A DNA stretch of 64,000 nucleotides, taken from assembly GCF_022524485.1 (NCBI RefSeq), contig NZ_JAKXMK010000024.1:124001-188000 (forward strand), in the 5' to 3' direction. Numbering within the stretch: position 1 is the stretch's first letter; each line of letters opens with the position of its first letter. Shown here one piece after another: positions 1 to 8,305 of the stretch. The position numbers and the translations under genes were made by a program. Source of the DNA: Pseudonocardia alaniniphila (lineage in GTDB: Bacteria > Actinomycetota > Actinomycetes > Mycobacteriales > Pseudonocardiaceae). The notes under the pieces are model-generated. The model searched no databases, was not told the origin of the DNA, and worked only from the letters and a program-made list of their open reading frames with translations.

Positions 1-675
1 GTGTCCGGCTACTCGGCGGCCGAGATGCTCGGTGCCTCGTGCGGCCCGCAAGGTGCACCGGTGGAGCTGACGGTGCCCGGAAGTGGCGCGCGCTCGCACC
101 CCGGTCTGCTGCTGCATCGTGACCAGCTGGCCCGTGACGAGGTGCAGCGGTGCGCGGGGGTGCTCGTCACGACGCCGCTGCGGACCGCGTACGACCTGGC
201 CCGGTGGCAGGACCCCGTGGAGGCGGTGGTCGCCGTCGACACATTGGCGAACCGCGGCCGGTTCGCGCCCGAGGAGGTCCTGCGGCTCGCCGCCCGCTAT
301 CCGCGGGCCCGTGGCCGCACCGGCCTGCCACGCGCCGTCGGGCTGTCGGACGCGCGAGCCGGCTCGCCCATGGAGTCGCGACTGCGTCTCGTGCTGGTGT
401 TGCGCGGACTGCCCGCACCCGAGGTGCAGTACCCGGTGCTCGACGATCGCCGCCGCAGGGCGGTGTGGCTCGACATGGCGTACCCGGAGCACCGAATCGG
501 CATCGAGTACGAGGGCGCGGACCATGGCAGCCGGGACGGAGTTCTGCGCGACGTGAGCCGGTACACGGCGCTGGTGGACCGGGGTTGGCGGATGTACCGC
601 TTCAGCAAGTACGAGGTGTACGGCGAACCCGACGAGATCGCCGCGAAGATCCGGCGGGCGCTCGACCGGGCGTGA
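1..675 (+). CDS. DUF559/PD-(D/E)XK-like endonuclease-fold protein, 5' truncated
   Basis: The reading frame is open from the first base of the window, so the true start probably lies upstream; the GTG at base 1 may be coincidental. The visible 224 residues resemble the actinobacterial family of DUF559/Vsr-like proteins of about 300 residues, often annotated as type IV antitoxin/AbiEi-like or endonuclease-domain proteins. An N-terminal part containing RTAYDLARW is followed by a C-terminal half with SPMESRLR, then WLDMAYPEHRIGIEYEG, which fits the D...ExY core of a PD-(D/E)XK nuclease fold, and a basic tail. No partner gene is visible. Function is inferred from motif resemblance only; nuclease activity is unproven for this family. 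Confidence 0.6.
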   Translation: MSGYSAAEMLGASCGPQGAPVELTVPGSGARSHPGLLLHRDQLARDEVQRCAGVLVTTPLRTAYDLARWQDPVEAVVAVDTLANRGRFAPEEVLRLAARYPRARGRTGLPRAVGLSDARAGSPMESRLRLVLVLRGLPAPEVQYPVLDDRRRRAVWLDMAYPEHRIGIEYEGADHGSRDGVLRDVSRYTALVDRGWRMYRFSKYEVYGEPDEIAAKIRRALDRA

Positions 676-725
676 GATCGACATCAGTGCTGGTCTCGCG
701 CCGAGAGACAGCGCTGGTGTTCATC

Positions 726-1505
726 TCACGGTTGGAACCAGCCCATCCTCCTGCTCATCTCCGATGCTGCTGCACGGAGGGGCGTGGCCAGTTCTTTCAG
801 GCGGGTGGTGTCCATGCGGTAGGCGGGGCCGCTCACGGTCAGCGCCGCGATCACCTGGCCCGCGCGGTCGCACACCGGTGCGGCCGCGGCGTTGAGCCCG
901 ATCTCGTACTCCTCGATGGCCACCGCGAGTCCGGTTTCGCGCACCTGCGCGAGCTCGGCGTCGAGCATGCTGAGGGAGGTGATCGTGTTCGGGGTGACCG
1001 CCTCCATCCCCGCCTCGGCGAGCAGTTCGGCTCTGCGCTCGGGGTCGAGGTGGGCCAGAAGCACCTTCCCGCTCGACGTGCAGTGCAGCGGCGTGAGCCG
1101 GCCGATCCAGTTGTGGGTGGCCACAGTGGACGGTCCCATCGCCTGGTCGATGTTGACGACCCAGTGTGACTGGAGCACCGCGATGTTGATCGTCTCGCCG
1201 AGGTCGGCGGCCAGTTGCTCGTACACCGGGCGCCCCTGGCGGGTGACCTCGAGGCGGTCGGATACGGCTCCTGCCAGCGGGATCAGTCCGAACCCGAGCC
1301 GGTACTTGCCGCGGTCGGTGGCCTGCTCCACGAGGCCATGGCCTTCGAGGGCGCCGAGTAGCCGGAACGCCGTGGACTTGTGGACCTCGATCTCCGCTGC
1401 CACCTCGCTGACGCCCGCCTCGCCCAGCCGAGCCAGTATTTCCAGGACGCTTATCGCGCGGTCCACGGACTGGATCCCGCCGTCTCGACCCCCTGTGTTG
1501 CTCAT
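726..1505 (-). CDS. IclR-family transcriptional regulator
   Basis: The 259-residue protein has the two-domain IclR layout: an N-terminal winged helix-turn-helix at about residues 12-70 (SVLEILARLGEAGVSEVAAE, then HKSTAFRLLGALE) and a C-terminal effector-binding domain from about 80 (ATHNWIGRLTPLHCTSSGKV, a typical IclR stretch). It is divergent from the betaine-type operon that starts 68 bp away, the usual arrangement for a local regulator of that operon. A short inverted repeat, ATAG-5-CTAT at 1504-1516, overlaps its own start codon, but its arms are too short to call an operator with confidence. The ligand is unknown; choline, betaine aldehyde or a related quaternary amine is inferred from context. 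Confidence 0.85.
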   Translation of the reverse strand: MSNTGGRDGGIQSVDRAISVLEILARLGEAGVSEVAAEIEVHKSTAFRLLGALEGHGLVEQATDRGKYRLGFGLIPLAGAVSDRLEVTRQGRPVYEQLAADLGETINIAVLQSHWVVNIDQAMGPSTVATHNWIGRLTPLHCTSSGKVLLAHLDPERRAELLAEAGMEAVTPNTITSLSMLDAELAQVRETGLAVAIEEYEIGLNAAAAPVCDRAGQVIAALTVSGPAYRMDTTRLKELATPLRAAASEMSRRMGWFQP

Positions 1506-1573
1506 AGCGAAACTATATGCACCAAAACGGGCACACCGCTTGACGTGAGGGCACTTCTGAGGACGATCTACGC

Positions 1574-3040
1574 GTGCTCAGCCATTTCGTTAACGGATCA
1601 TGGATCCCCGGCTCCGGTGGGACCGCCGAGGTGATCAACCCGTTCGACGCAAGCGTGCTCGAGAACCTCGTCCAGGCCGGGCCTGACGAGGTCGACCGGG
1701 CGGTGCTTGCGGCGCGGGCCGCGTTCGACACCGGGCCCTGGCGACGCACCCCGGCGACGGAGCGCGCGGCGTTGCTGCGCCGGGTCGCCGACCTGCTCGT
1801 GCGGGACAAGGAGAAGATCGCCCGCACCGAGACGCTCGACACCGGTAAGACGCTGGTGGAGAGCCGGATCGACGTCGACGACGTGACCGCGGTGTTCCGC
1901 TACTACGCCGATCTCGCCGACAAGGACGTGGGGCGGATCGTCGACTCCGGGCAGGCCCACGTCGTCAGCCGGGTGGTCCACGAGCCGATCGGTGTGTGCG
2001 CGCTCATCACGCCCTGGAACTACCCGCTGCTGCAGCTGTCGTGGAAGGTCGCTCCCGCGATCGTCGCGGGCAACACGATGGTGATCAAGCCCAGCGAGGT
2101 GACGCCGCTGACGAGCGTGATGCTCGTGCGGCTGCTCGAAGAGGCGGGCGTTCCGCAGGGCGTGGTCAACATCGTGCTGGGGGACGGCCCCGGCGTCGGG
2201 GCCCCGCTCACGGAGCATCCGGCCGTCGACATGGTCAGCTTCACCGGCGGCCTCGCCACCGGCCAGGCGATCATCCGCGCGTCCGCCGCCACGGTGAAGC
2301 GCGTGGCCGTCGAGCTCGGTGGAAAGAACCCCAACATCGTCTTCGCCGACACCGACTTCGAGACGGCGCTCGACTACGCGATCACTGCGGTGTTCCTGCA
2401 CTCGGGTCAGGTGTGCTCGGCGGGTGCCCGGCTCATCGTGCAGGACGAGATGCACGACGACCTCGTGGCCGAGATCGGGCGGCGGGCCGAGCGGATCAGG
2501 TTGGGCAACGGCCTCGACGAGGGGAGCGAGGTCGGCCCGCTGGTGTCGGCGGCACACCGCGCCAAGATCGAAGACTACGTCGCGTCGGCGCAGGCCGAAG
2601 GGGCGCGACTGGTCGCGGGTGGGTGCCGGCCGGAGGAGCCCGAGTTGCAGAAGGGGTTCTTCTACCGGCCCACGGTGTTCGCCGACGTGCATCGCGAGAT
2701 GCGCGTGGTCCGCGAGGAGACGTTCGGTCCCATTCTCACCGTGGAGCGCTTCTCCTCCGAGGAGGAGGCCATCGTGCTGGGCAACGACACCGATTTCGGC
2801 CTCGCCGGTGCGGTGTGGACCGCCGACATGGGCCGAGCCGAGCGGGTGGCGGGGGCACTGCGGCACGGCACGGTGTGGATCAACGACTACCACCCGTACA
2901 TCCCGGGGGCGGAGTGGGGTGGTTTCAAGCGGTCCGGCAACGGTCGCGAACTCGGTCCGACGGGGCTGGCCGAGTATCAGGAACACAAGCACATCTGGCA
3001 CAACACCGCACCAAAGCCGATGCGGTGGTTCTCGGGATGA
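1574..3040 (+). CDS. betB: Betaine-aldehyde-type NAD(P)+ aldehyde dehydrogenase
   Basis: A full-length ALDH-superfamily enzyme of 488 residues that oxidises an aldehyde to the acid with NAD(P)+. Visible landmarks are the PWNYP motif at about 147-151 (oxyanion Asn149), VIKPSE at about 170, FTGGLATG at 223-230, the general base Glu247 in VELGGKNP and the nucleophile Cys281 in SGQVCSAG. FTGGLATG together with a C-terminal EWGGFKRSGNGRELG stretch is typical of betaine or aminoaldehyde dehydrogenases. It is the first gene of an operon with an APC permease and a GMC choline-dehydrogenase-like enzyme, so conversion of betaine aldehyde to glycine betaine is the likely role. GTG start with GAGG upstream. 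Substrate is inferred, not readable from sequence. Confidence 0.85.
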   Translation: MLSHFVNGSWIPGSGGTAEVINPFDASVLENLVQAGPDEVDRAVLAARAAFDTGPWRRTPATERAALLRRVADLLVRDKEKIARTETLDTGKTLVESRIDVDDVTAVFRYYADLADKDVGRIVDSGQAHVVSRVVHEPIGVCALITPWNYPLLQLSWKVAPAIVAGNTMVIKPSEVTPLTSVMLVRLLEEAGVPQGVVNIVLGDGPGVGAPLTEHPAVDMVSFTGGLATGQAIIRASAATVKRVAVELGGKNPNIVFADTDFETALDYAITAVFLHSGQVCSAGARLIVQDEMHDDLVAEIGRRAERIRLGNGLDEGSEVGPLVSAAHRAKIEDYVASAQAEGARLVAGGCRPEEPELQKGFFYRPTVFADVHREMRVVREETFGPILTVERFSSEEEAIVLGNDTDFGLAGAVWTADMGRAERVAGALRHGTVWINDYHPYIPGAEWGGFKRSGNGRELGPTGLAEYQEHKHIWHNTAPKPMRWFSG

Positions 3041-3056
3041 ATACAGGAGGTCCGCG

Positions 3057-4607
3057 GTGAGCGCTCCCCAGGACGACGGGCTCGCCGATTTCGGCTACAG
3101 CCAGTCGCTCGACCGCAGCATCGGAAAGTTTGCCAGCTTCGCGGCAGGCATCAGCTACATCTCGATCCTGACGGGCACGTTCCAGCTGTTCTACTTCGGT
3201 TTCGCATTCGGCGGCCCCGCCTATTGGTGGTCGTGGCCGCTCGTGTTCTTCGGCCAGGTCATGGTGGCGCTCTGTTTCGCGGAGCTGGCCGCGCGCTATC
3301 CCGTTGCGGGGTCGGTCTACAACTGGTCGAAACGCCTCGCCGGCCCGGCAACATCCTGGCTGGCAGGTTGGATGATGTTCATGGCCTCGGTCGTCACGAT
3401 CTCGGCGGTCGCGCTGGGCTACCAGACCACGCTTCCGCAGATCTGGAGCGGATTCCAACTCGTCGGCGACGGCAGCGGCACCACATTCGCGGTTTCCGCT
3501 GTGATCTGGGGCGTGGTCCTCGTCGCGTTCACGACCACGGTGAACGCCATCGGCGTTCGGCTGATGGCCCGGATCAACAGCATCGGTGTGTTCATCGAGC
3601 TGATCGCCGCGGTGATCCTGGTGGTCCTGCTCGGCGTCAACATCGTCAACCCGCCCACGGTGCTCTTCGACACCCAGGGCCTCGGCGAGGGTACGAATCT
3701 CGGTTACTTCGGGGCGTTCCTCATCGCCACGCTCGCCAGCGCCTATGTCATGTACGGCTTCGACACCGCCAGTTCGTTGGGTGAGGAGACCGTCGACCCG
3801 CGGCGTACGGCGCCCTCGGCGATCCTGCGTGCCGTGATCGCGTCGTTCATCATCGGCGGGCTGATCCTGATGTTCGCCATTCTCGCCGCGCCCGACCTCG
3901 CCGACCCGGCGATCGGGGAGAACGGCCTGCAGTACATCGTGCTCTCCGTGCTCGGTGGCCCGGTCGGCAGCGTCCTGCTGGTGGCGGTGATCGTCGCGAT
4001 CACGGTCTGCGCGCTCGCGGTGCACACCGCGGCGATCCGGCTGATGTTCGCCATGGCGCGTGACAACGCTCTCCCCGGTGCCGCGCGGCTCGCCCACCTC
4101 GACCCGAAGCGGCGGACCCCGCTCGTGCCGGCGGTGCTGATCGGTGTGGCCGCGGTGCTGATCCTCGTGGTCAACATCGGCTCGCGGGAGATCTTCACGG
4201 CAGTCACCAGCGTCGCGATCATCATGATCTACATCGCGTACCTGCTGGTCACGGCGCCGATGCTCGGCAAGCGTCTGCGTGGCGAGTGGCCGGGTCCCGG
4301 CGCGGGCAAGGACGGCTACTTCTCGCTCGGGCGCTGGGGCCTGCCTGTCAACATCATCGCCGTGGTGTGGGGTGCGGTGATGGCCGTCAACCTCGCCTGG
4401 CCCCGCACGGAGGTCTACGGCGAGGGTCTGCTGGCCTGGAGCGCGTTCATCTTCATCGGCGCGGTCGTCGTGGTGGGGCTGGGCTGGTTCCTGCTGCGCG
4501 GCCGGCACCAGGTCGGCACGCTGCCCGAGCACCTCGCGAAGCAGCTCGACGTCGACCCGACGGTGCCGAAGGACGCCCAGTCCTTCCCGGAGGGGAGCCA
4601 GGCGTGA
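3057..4607 (+). CDS. APC-superfamily amino acid/choline permease
   Basis: An integral membrane transporter of about 516 residues with around 12 hydrophobic segments. The start is fixed by a perfect AGGAGG at 3045-3050, six bases before the GTG at 3057; the frame is open much further upstream but overlaps betB. The N-terminal segment FASFAAGISYISI and the ELAARYPVAGSVYNWSKRL stretch match the amino acid-polyamine-organocation family, whose conserved first helices and re-entrant loop carry this type of sequence. The gap to betB is 16 bp, so it is cotranscribed. Uptake of choline or a related amine for the flanking dehydrogenases is inferred. Its stop overlaps a 26-codon ORF described separately. 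Confidence 0.85.
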   Translation: MSAPQDDGLADFGYSQSLDRSIGKFASFAAGISYISILTGTFQLFYFGFAFGGPAYWWSWPLVFFGQVMVALCFAELAARYPVAGSVYNWSKRLAGPATSWLAGWMMFMASVVTISAVALGYQTTLPQIWSGFQLVGDGSGTTFAVSAVIWGVVLVAFTTTVNAIGVRLMARINSIGVFIELIAAVILVVLLGVNIVNPPTVLFDTQGLGEGTNLGYFGAFLIATLASAYVMYGFDTASSLGEETVDPRRTAPSAILRAVIASFIIGGLILMFAILAAPDLADPAIGENGLQYIVLSVLGGPVGSVLLVAVIVAITVCALAVHTAAIRLMFAMARDNALPGAARLAHLDPKRRTPLVPAVLIGVAAVLILVVNIGSREIFTAVTSVAIIMIYIAYLLVTAPMLGKRLRGEWPGPGAGKDGYFSLGRWGLPVNIIAVVWGAVMAVNLAWPRTEVYGEGLLAWSAFIFIGAVVVVGLGWFLLRGRHQVGTLPEHLAKQLDVDPTVPKDAQSFPEGSQA

Positions 4608-4684
4608 GTGAGCTTGCGAGCGAACCATTGGGCACAGCAGCTTGGCGAACGTGGCCGACGAGCGTCAGCGAGGAGGCCGCGTGA
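4604..4684 (+). CDS. Putative 26-codon bridging ORF in the choline operon
   Basis: The 73 bp between the permease stop and the choline dehydrogenase start form a complete short ORF, GTG to TGA. Its GTG overlaps the permease stop as GTGA at 4604-4607. Its TGA at 4682-4684 overlaps the dehydrogenase GTG as GTGA at 4681-4684. The peptide begins VSELASEPLGTAAW and ends SVSEEAA, with no membrane segment. The last codons also hold the AGGAGG used by the downstream gene. It may be a translational-coupling leader rather than a functional peptide. I do not recognise a family, though the nucleotide stretch looks like a recurrent actinobacterial intergenic sequence. Confidence 0.3.
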   Translation: MSELASEPLGTAAWRTWPTSVSEEAA

Positions 4685-6228
4685 GGGAAGTGTTCGACTA
4701 CGTGGTCGTCGGCGGCGGGTCGTCGGGCTGTGCCCTCGCCGCGCGGCTGTCGGAGGACCCGAAAGTCACGGTGTGCCTCCTGGAGGCCGGACCATCCGAT
4801 GTGGACGACCCGGCGATCCTGAAGCTCACCGACTGGATGGCGCTGCTGGACTCCGGCTACGACTGGGACTACCTGGTCGAACCGCAGGAGCACGGCAACA
4901 GCTTTCTGCGGCACGCGCGCGCGAAGGTGCTCGGCGGCTGCTCGTCGCACAACTCGTGCATCGCGTTCTGGACGCCGCGCGAGGACCTCGACGAGTGGGC
5001 GTCCATGGGCTGCGACGGCTGGAGCGCCGACGAGTGCTGGCCGCTGATCGAGCGGCTGGAGACCAACGACGGGCCGTGGTCCGGGCACGGTCGATCGGGC
5101 CCGGTCACGATCATGCAGGTCGAACCGGACGACCTGTGCGGCGTGGCGGTGCTGGAGGCCGCCGCCGCCGTCGGGCTCCCGACCGTCCGGTTCAACGAGG
5201 GCACCACGGTCTGCGAGGGCGCGGGGTTCTTCCAGATCAACCAGGAGCCCGACGGCACGCGCGCCTCGTCGTCACGGGCGTACCTGCACCCGATCATGGG
5301 TTCGCGGCCCAACCTCGAGATCCGCACGGGCGCCTGGGCGTCGCGGGTGCTGTTCGAAGCAGGGCACGCGACCGGCGTGGAGTACCAGCAGGACATCGGC
5401 CCCGGCAGGCGCACGGTCACCGCGCGCCGCGAGGTGGTGCTGTCGGCCGGGTCGATCGACACTCCGAAGCTGCTGATGCTCTCCGGGATCGGTCCGGCCG
5501 AGCACCTGCGCGAGTTCGGCATCGACGTGCTCGTGGACGCGCCAGGTGTGGGGTCCAACCTGGACGACCACGTCGAGGGCCTCGTGATGTGGGAGGCGTC
5601 CCGGCCGATGGTCACCCGCTCCACGCAGTGGTGGGAGATCGGGCTGTTCACGCGCACGGAGCCCGGGCTGGACCGGCCGGACCTGATGATGCACTACGGC
5701 TCCGTGCCGTTCGACCTCAACACCGTGCGCTGGGGCTACCCGACCACGGACAACGGTTTCTGCTTGACCCCGAACGTGACCCGTGGACGGTCGCGGGGCA
5801 CGGTGCGGCTGCGCACTCGTGACTTCCGTGACCGGCCCAAGGTCGATCCGCGCTACTTCACCGACCCCGAGGGCCACGACATGGCCGTGATGCTCGCCGG
5901 TCTGAAGCTCGCGCGGCGGATCGGGGAGCAGCAGCCGCTCAAGGAGTGGGTGGCCAGGGAGCTCGCGCCCGGCCCGGACGTGGTGACCGACGACGAGTTG
6001 GTGGACTACGTCACGAAGACCCACAACACCGTCTACCACCCGGCGTGCACCGCCAAGATGGGGCCGGCGTCCGACCCGATGGCCGTGGTCGACCCTCAAC
6101 TACGGGTGCGCGGGGTGGACGGGCTGCGGATCGCGGATGCGTCGATCCTGCCGTTCCTGCCGGCGATCAACCCCAACATCACCTGCATGATGATCGGGGA
6201 GAAGGCGAGTGATCTGCTGCTGCGGTGA
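4681..6228 (+). CDS. betA: GMC oxidoreductase, choline-dehydrogenase type
   Basis: A 515-residue FAD-dependent glucose-methanol-choline oxidoreductase. The start is the GTG at 4681, four bases after AGGAGG, because the protein then begins with FDYVVVGGGSSGCALA, the canonical GMC N-terminus with the dinucleotide-binding GGGSSG at 11-16. Further motifs are GGCSSHNSCI near 90 and the C-terminal catalytic region with His453 in YHPACTAKMG and Asn497 in the INPN motif. Oxidation of choline to betaine aldehyde is the expected activity and betB at the head of the operon would finish the pathway to glycine betaine. Related alcohol or polyethylene-glycol dehydrogenases share this fold, so the substrate remains an inference from context. 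Confidence 0.82.
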   Translation: MREVFDYVVVGGGSSGCALAARLSEDPKVTVCLLEAGPSDVDDPAILKLTDWMALLDSGYDWDYLVEPQEHGNSFLRHARAKVLGGCSSHNSCIAFWTPREDLDEWASMGCDGWSADECWPLIERLETNDGPWSGHGRSGPVTIMQVEPDDLCGVAVLEAAAAVGLPTVRFNEGTTVCEGAGFFQINQEPDGTRASSSRAYLHPIMGSRPNLEIRTGAWASRVLFEAGHATGVEYQQDIGPGRRTVTARREVVLSAGSIDTPKLLMLSGIGPAEHLREFGIDVLVDAPGVGSNLDDHVEGLVMWEASRPMVTRSTQWWEIGLFTRTEPGLDRPDLMMHYGSVPFDLNTVRWGYPTTDNGFCLTPNVTRGRSRGTVRLRTRDFRDRPKVDPRYFTDPEGHDMAVMLAGLKLARRIGEQQPLKEWVARELAPGPDVVTDDELVDYVTKTHNTVYHPACTAKMGPASDPMAVVDPQLRVRGVDGLRIADASILPFLPAINPNITCMMIGEKASDLLLR

Positions 6229-6264
6229 TTGACCTCGGGATGTGGCGGTGATCCAGTGGACGGC

Positions 6265-6720
6265 ATGGCAGAAAAGCCGAACTGGGCCGAGATCAATCCG
6301 CCGGTCATCGCCACATTCCGGGCGAACCATGGGCAGGTCGGCGGCCCTTTCGTGGCTTCGCCCATCCTGCTGTTGCACACCGTCGGGGCACGGACCGGTC
6401 AGCCCCGGATCAACCCCCTGACCTACCTCCCCGACGGCGACCGGTTCGTCGTGTTCGCGAGCGACCAGGGCGCTTCCCGCCACCCGGACTGGTTCCACAA
6501 CATCGTCGCCGGCCCGGCGGTGCAGGTGGAGGTCGGCGACCAGATCCTCGCCGCCATCGCCACCGTGGCGGAGGAACCGGAACGCAGCGAGCTCTACGCG
6601 CGCCAGGTGGCCGCGCTGCCCCGGTTCGGGGAGTACCAGGAGAGGACCAGCCGCACGATCCCGGTCGTCATCCTCACCCCGTCCGGGCCGGGCGCAGGCG
6701 CGCGAGCTACTGGAAGCTGA
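6265..6720 (+). CDS. Ddn-type F420-dependent nitroreductase-family protein
   Basis: A protein of about 151 residues from the ATG at 6265; a longer GTG-started version is possible. It shows the split-barrel Ddn (deazaflavin-dependent nitroreductase) signature: LLLHTVGARTGQPRINPLTY, a hydrophobic strand VVFASDQGASRHPDWFHNI, then VEVGDQ. RTGxxRxxPL and the xPxWxxNL-like element are family hallmarks and contact F420 in characterised Mycobacterium homologues. The role is probably reduction of quinones or xenobiotics with reduced F420; substrate unknown. An LLM-class F420 enzyme lies 11 kb downstream. Its last 14 bases overlap, tail to tail, the end of the opposing lipoprotein gene. Confidence 0.8.
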   Translation: MAEKPNWAEINPPVIATFRANHGQVGGPFVASPILLLHTVGARTGQPRINPLTYLPDGDRFVVFASDQGASRHPDWFHNIVAGPAVQVEVGDQILAAIATVAEEPERSELYARQVAALPRFGEYQERTSRTIPVVILTPSGPGAGARATGS

Positions 6721-8227
6721 TGAACACCGGGGACTGCGGCCCGATGGCCATCGTCTGGGCAGCGGTGAACATCGGGCTGTCCTCGTCGTAGAAGTTCTTC
6801 CAGCCCCAGCGGATACCGGACGGCGCGGCCTGGTGCAGCGTGCGCCATGTCGCGAACTTGAGGTCCGGGGTGCCGAAGCCGTCGGCGTGCAGCAGGAGCG
6901 ACAGTTCGTCGCGCGATGTGTCGAGCCGCTCTCGCCCGTTGATCATCATGAGCCGGAACTGGTGCACCATCAGCAGCTTCTGCGGAAGCACCCGATCCCG
7001 GGTGAGATCGGCGAGCCATGTCACCACGGAGTTGACCTCGTCGATGCCGACCGAGCCGATCTGCACGCGGTGGAGCTGTTGCGGGCCGAGCCGCCACTCG
7101 GGGTCCAGAGCCAGCCCGACATGGGGCTGGGCGAGCAGTTCCTCGTAGCGCTTGGCCTGGGTGAGGAAGTCGGTGCGACCCGGTTGCAGGTCCAGCATCA
7201 CGTAGACGCCCGCGTCGCGCGCCGCGTCGACCCACGGACGGAGTTCGTCGACCGAGGACTCGGCCGAATAGTTGCCGTCCGCGCCTGGCACGGAGTCGGC
7301 GACCGTGGCGATGATCTCGAAGGCCGGCACGACCGGTTCTCCCACGAGCGGCTGGTACTCGGCCGCGAGTTCCCGGGCACGCCGTATCGATCCCGCGATG
7401 TCCTGCTCGCCGAGCACACCGAGAGCCGGGGCGCCGGGATGACCGTAGAGGGCCACCATCCGCCGTCCCGGGAACGCGACCTGGCCGCCGCCGGGAAGCA
7501 TCACGCCGGTAGCGGCCACAGCCAGCCGTTGCTCGAGTACCTGGGGTGTGCCGAACCCGGAGCCGAGGGCGACCACATGGTCCGGACGCCGGAGAAGTTC
7601 GGAGGCGAGCCGCGGGTCGCCCCCCGGCAGTACGGCCAGATCTGCCCCGGAGGCACGGGCCGTGGTGATCGCCGCGAGCTGGGCAGCGGGGTCGAGCGCC
7701 AGCACCAGCACGGACGGGCGGCGGGGCGGTGCGACGACAGGGGACAGCGCGGCTTCGTCGGTGACGATCCTGGCCGCAACCTCCGCCGCGGTTGCCCAGC
7801 GCACGGCCTCCTCGCCCACGGCGAGCACGGTGGTGGTGCCGAGCCTGGTCAGCTCGGCGCGTACATCGGGGGAGTCCTCATCGGTGGGGGTCAGCAACAG
7901 AGGCGCGCCGATCCGCTCCGCCATGGGGCCTGCCGCAGCCTGCCCGGCCGGATCCGCGGCCGTGGTGAGCACCGCGACGGGCGCGCCGGCGAAGAGTGCG
8001 GCGCTGGTGGCGACGGCCAGTGCGGCCGGACCGTCGGTGCTGAGCACGGTGGTCGCCCCGGCGGGCACCGTGACGCGAGCGGTCAGCGGAGCCAGCGGAA
8101 CGACAGGGGTGCAGGCGAGGGCCGACAGACAGGCCATGAGGACGCCGACGGAACATGCCGCCCGCCAGGCGCGGCGGAACGACAAAGGCCCCGACCCGCG
8201 ACGTTCTGCCCGTACCTCCACTCTCAC
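6707..8227 (-). CDS. Secreted lipoprotein with CWB2-like N-domain and unassigned C-domain
   Basis: About 506 residues from the GTG at 8227 (an upstream start at 8287 would add 20). A basic stretch and hydrophobic segment lead to Cys33 (LMAC) and Cys39 (ALAC), which look like lipobox cysteines, so the product is likely anchored outside the membrane. The first half resembles cell-wall-binding repeat 2: SAALFAGAPVAVLTTAADP, then MAERIGAPLLLTP and VLAVG, the Rossmann-like pattern of CWB2. The C-terminal half (YVMLDLQPGRTDF, VGLALDPEW, MVHQFRLMM, GWKNFYDEDSP) has strand-helix periodicity suggesting a TIM-barrel, possibly glycoside-hydrolase-like, but I recognise no named family. Overlaps the preceding convergent gene by 14 bp. 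Confidence 0.6.
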   Translation of the reverse strand: MRVEVRAERRGSGPLSFRRAWRAACSVGVLMACLSALACTPVVPLAPLTARVTVPAGATTVLSTDGPAALAVATSAALFAGAPVAVLTTAADPAGQAAAGPMAERIGAPLLLTPTDEDSPDVRAELTRLGTTTVLAVGEEAVRWATAAEVAARIVTDEAALSPVVAPPRRPSVLVLALDPAAQLAAITTARASGADLAVLPGGDPRLASELLRRPDHVVALGSGFGTPQVLEQRLAVAATGVMLPGGGQVAFPGRRMVALYGHPGAPALGVLGEQDIAGSIRRARELAAEYQPLVGEPVVPAFEIIATVADSVPGADGNYSAESSVDELRPWVDAARDAGVYVMLDLQPGRTDFLTQAKRYEELLAQPHVGLALDPEWRLGPQQLHRVQIGSVGIDEVNSVVTWLADLTRDRVLPQKLLMVHQFRLMMINGRERLDTSRDELSLLLHADGFGTPDLKFATWRTLHQAAPSGIRWGWKNFYDEDSPMFTAAQTMAIGPQSPVFISFQ

Positions 8228-8305
8228 GCACAGTAGTTCAGTGCGGGCCCTCCGCCAGGTCCGTGAGGACTCCCGTATGGGGGACATCGGGCAGGTACTC
8301 GCTGA

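Noticed and set aside
1504..1516. IclR operator ATAG-5-CTAT
   Set aside because: Arms are only 4 bp and overlap the start codon; chance occurrence is likely.
2925..4628. 567-residue minus-strand ORF
   Set aside because: His/Asp/Arg-rich shadow of the permease gene, which has a perfect ribosome site and membrane helices.
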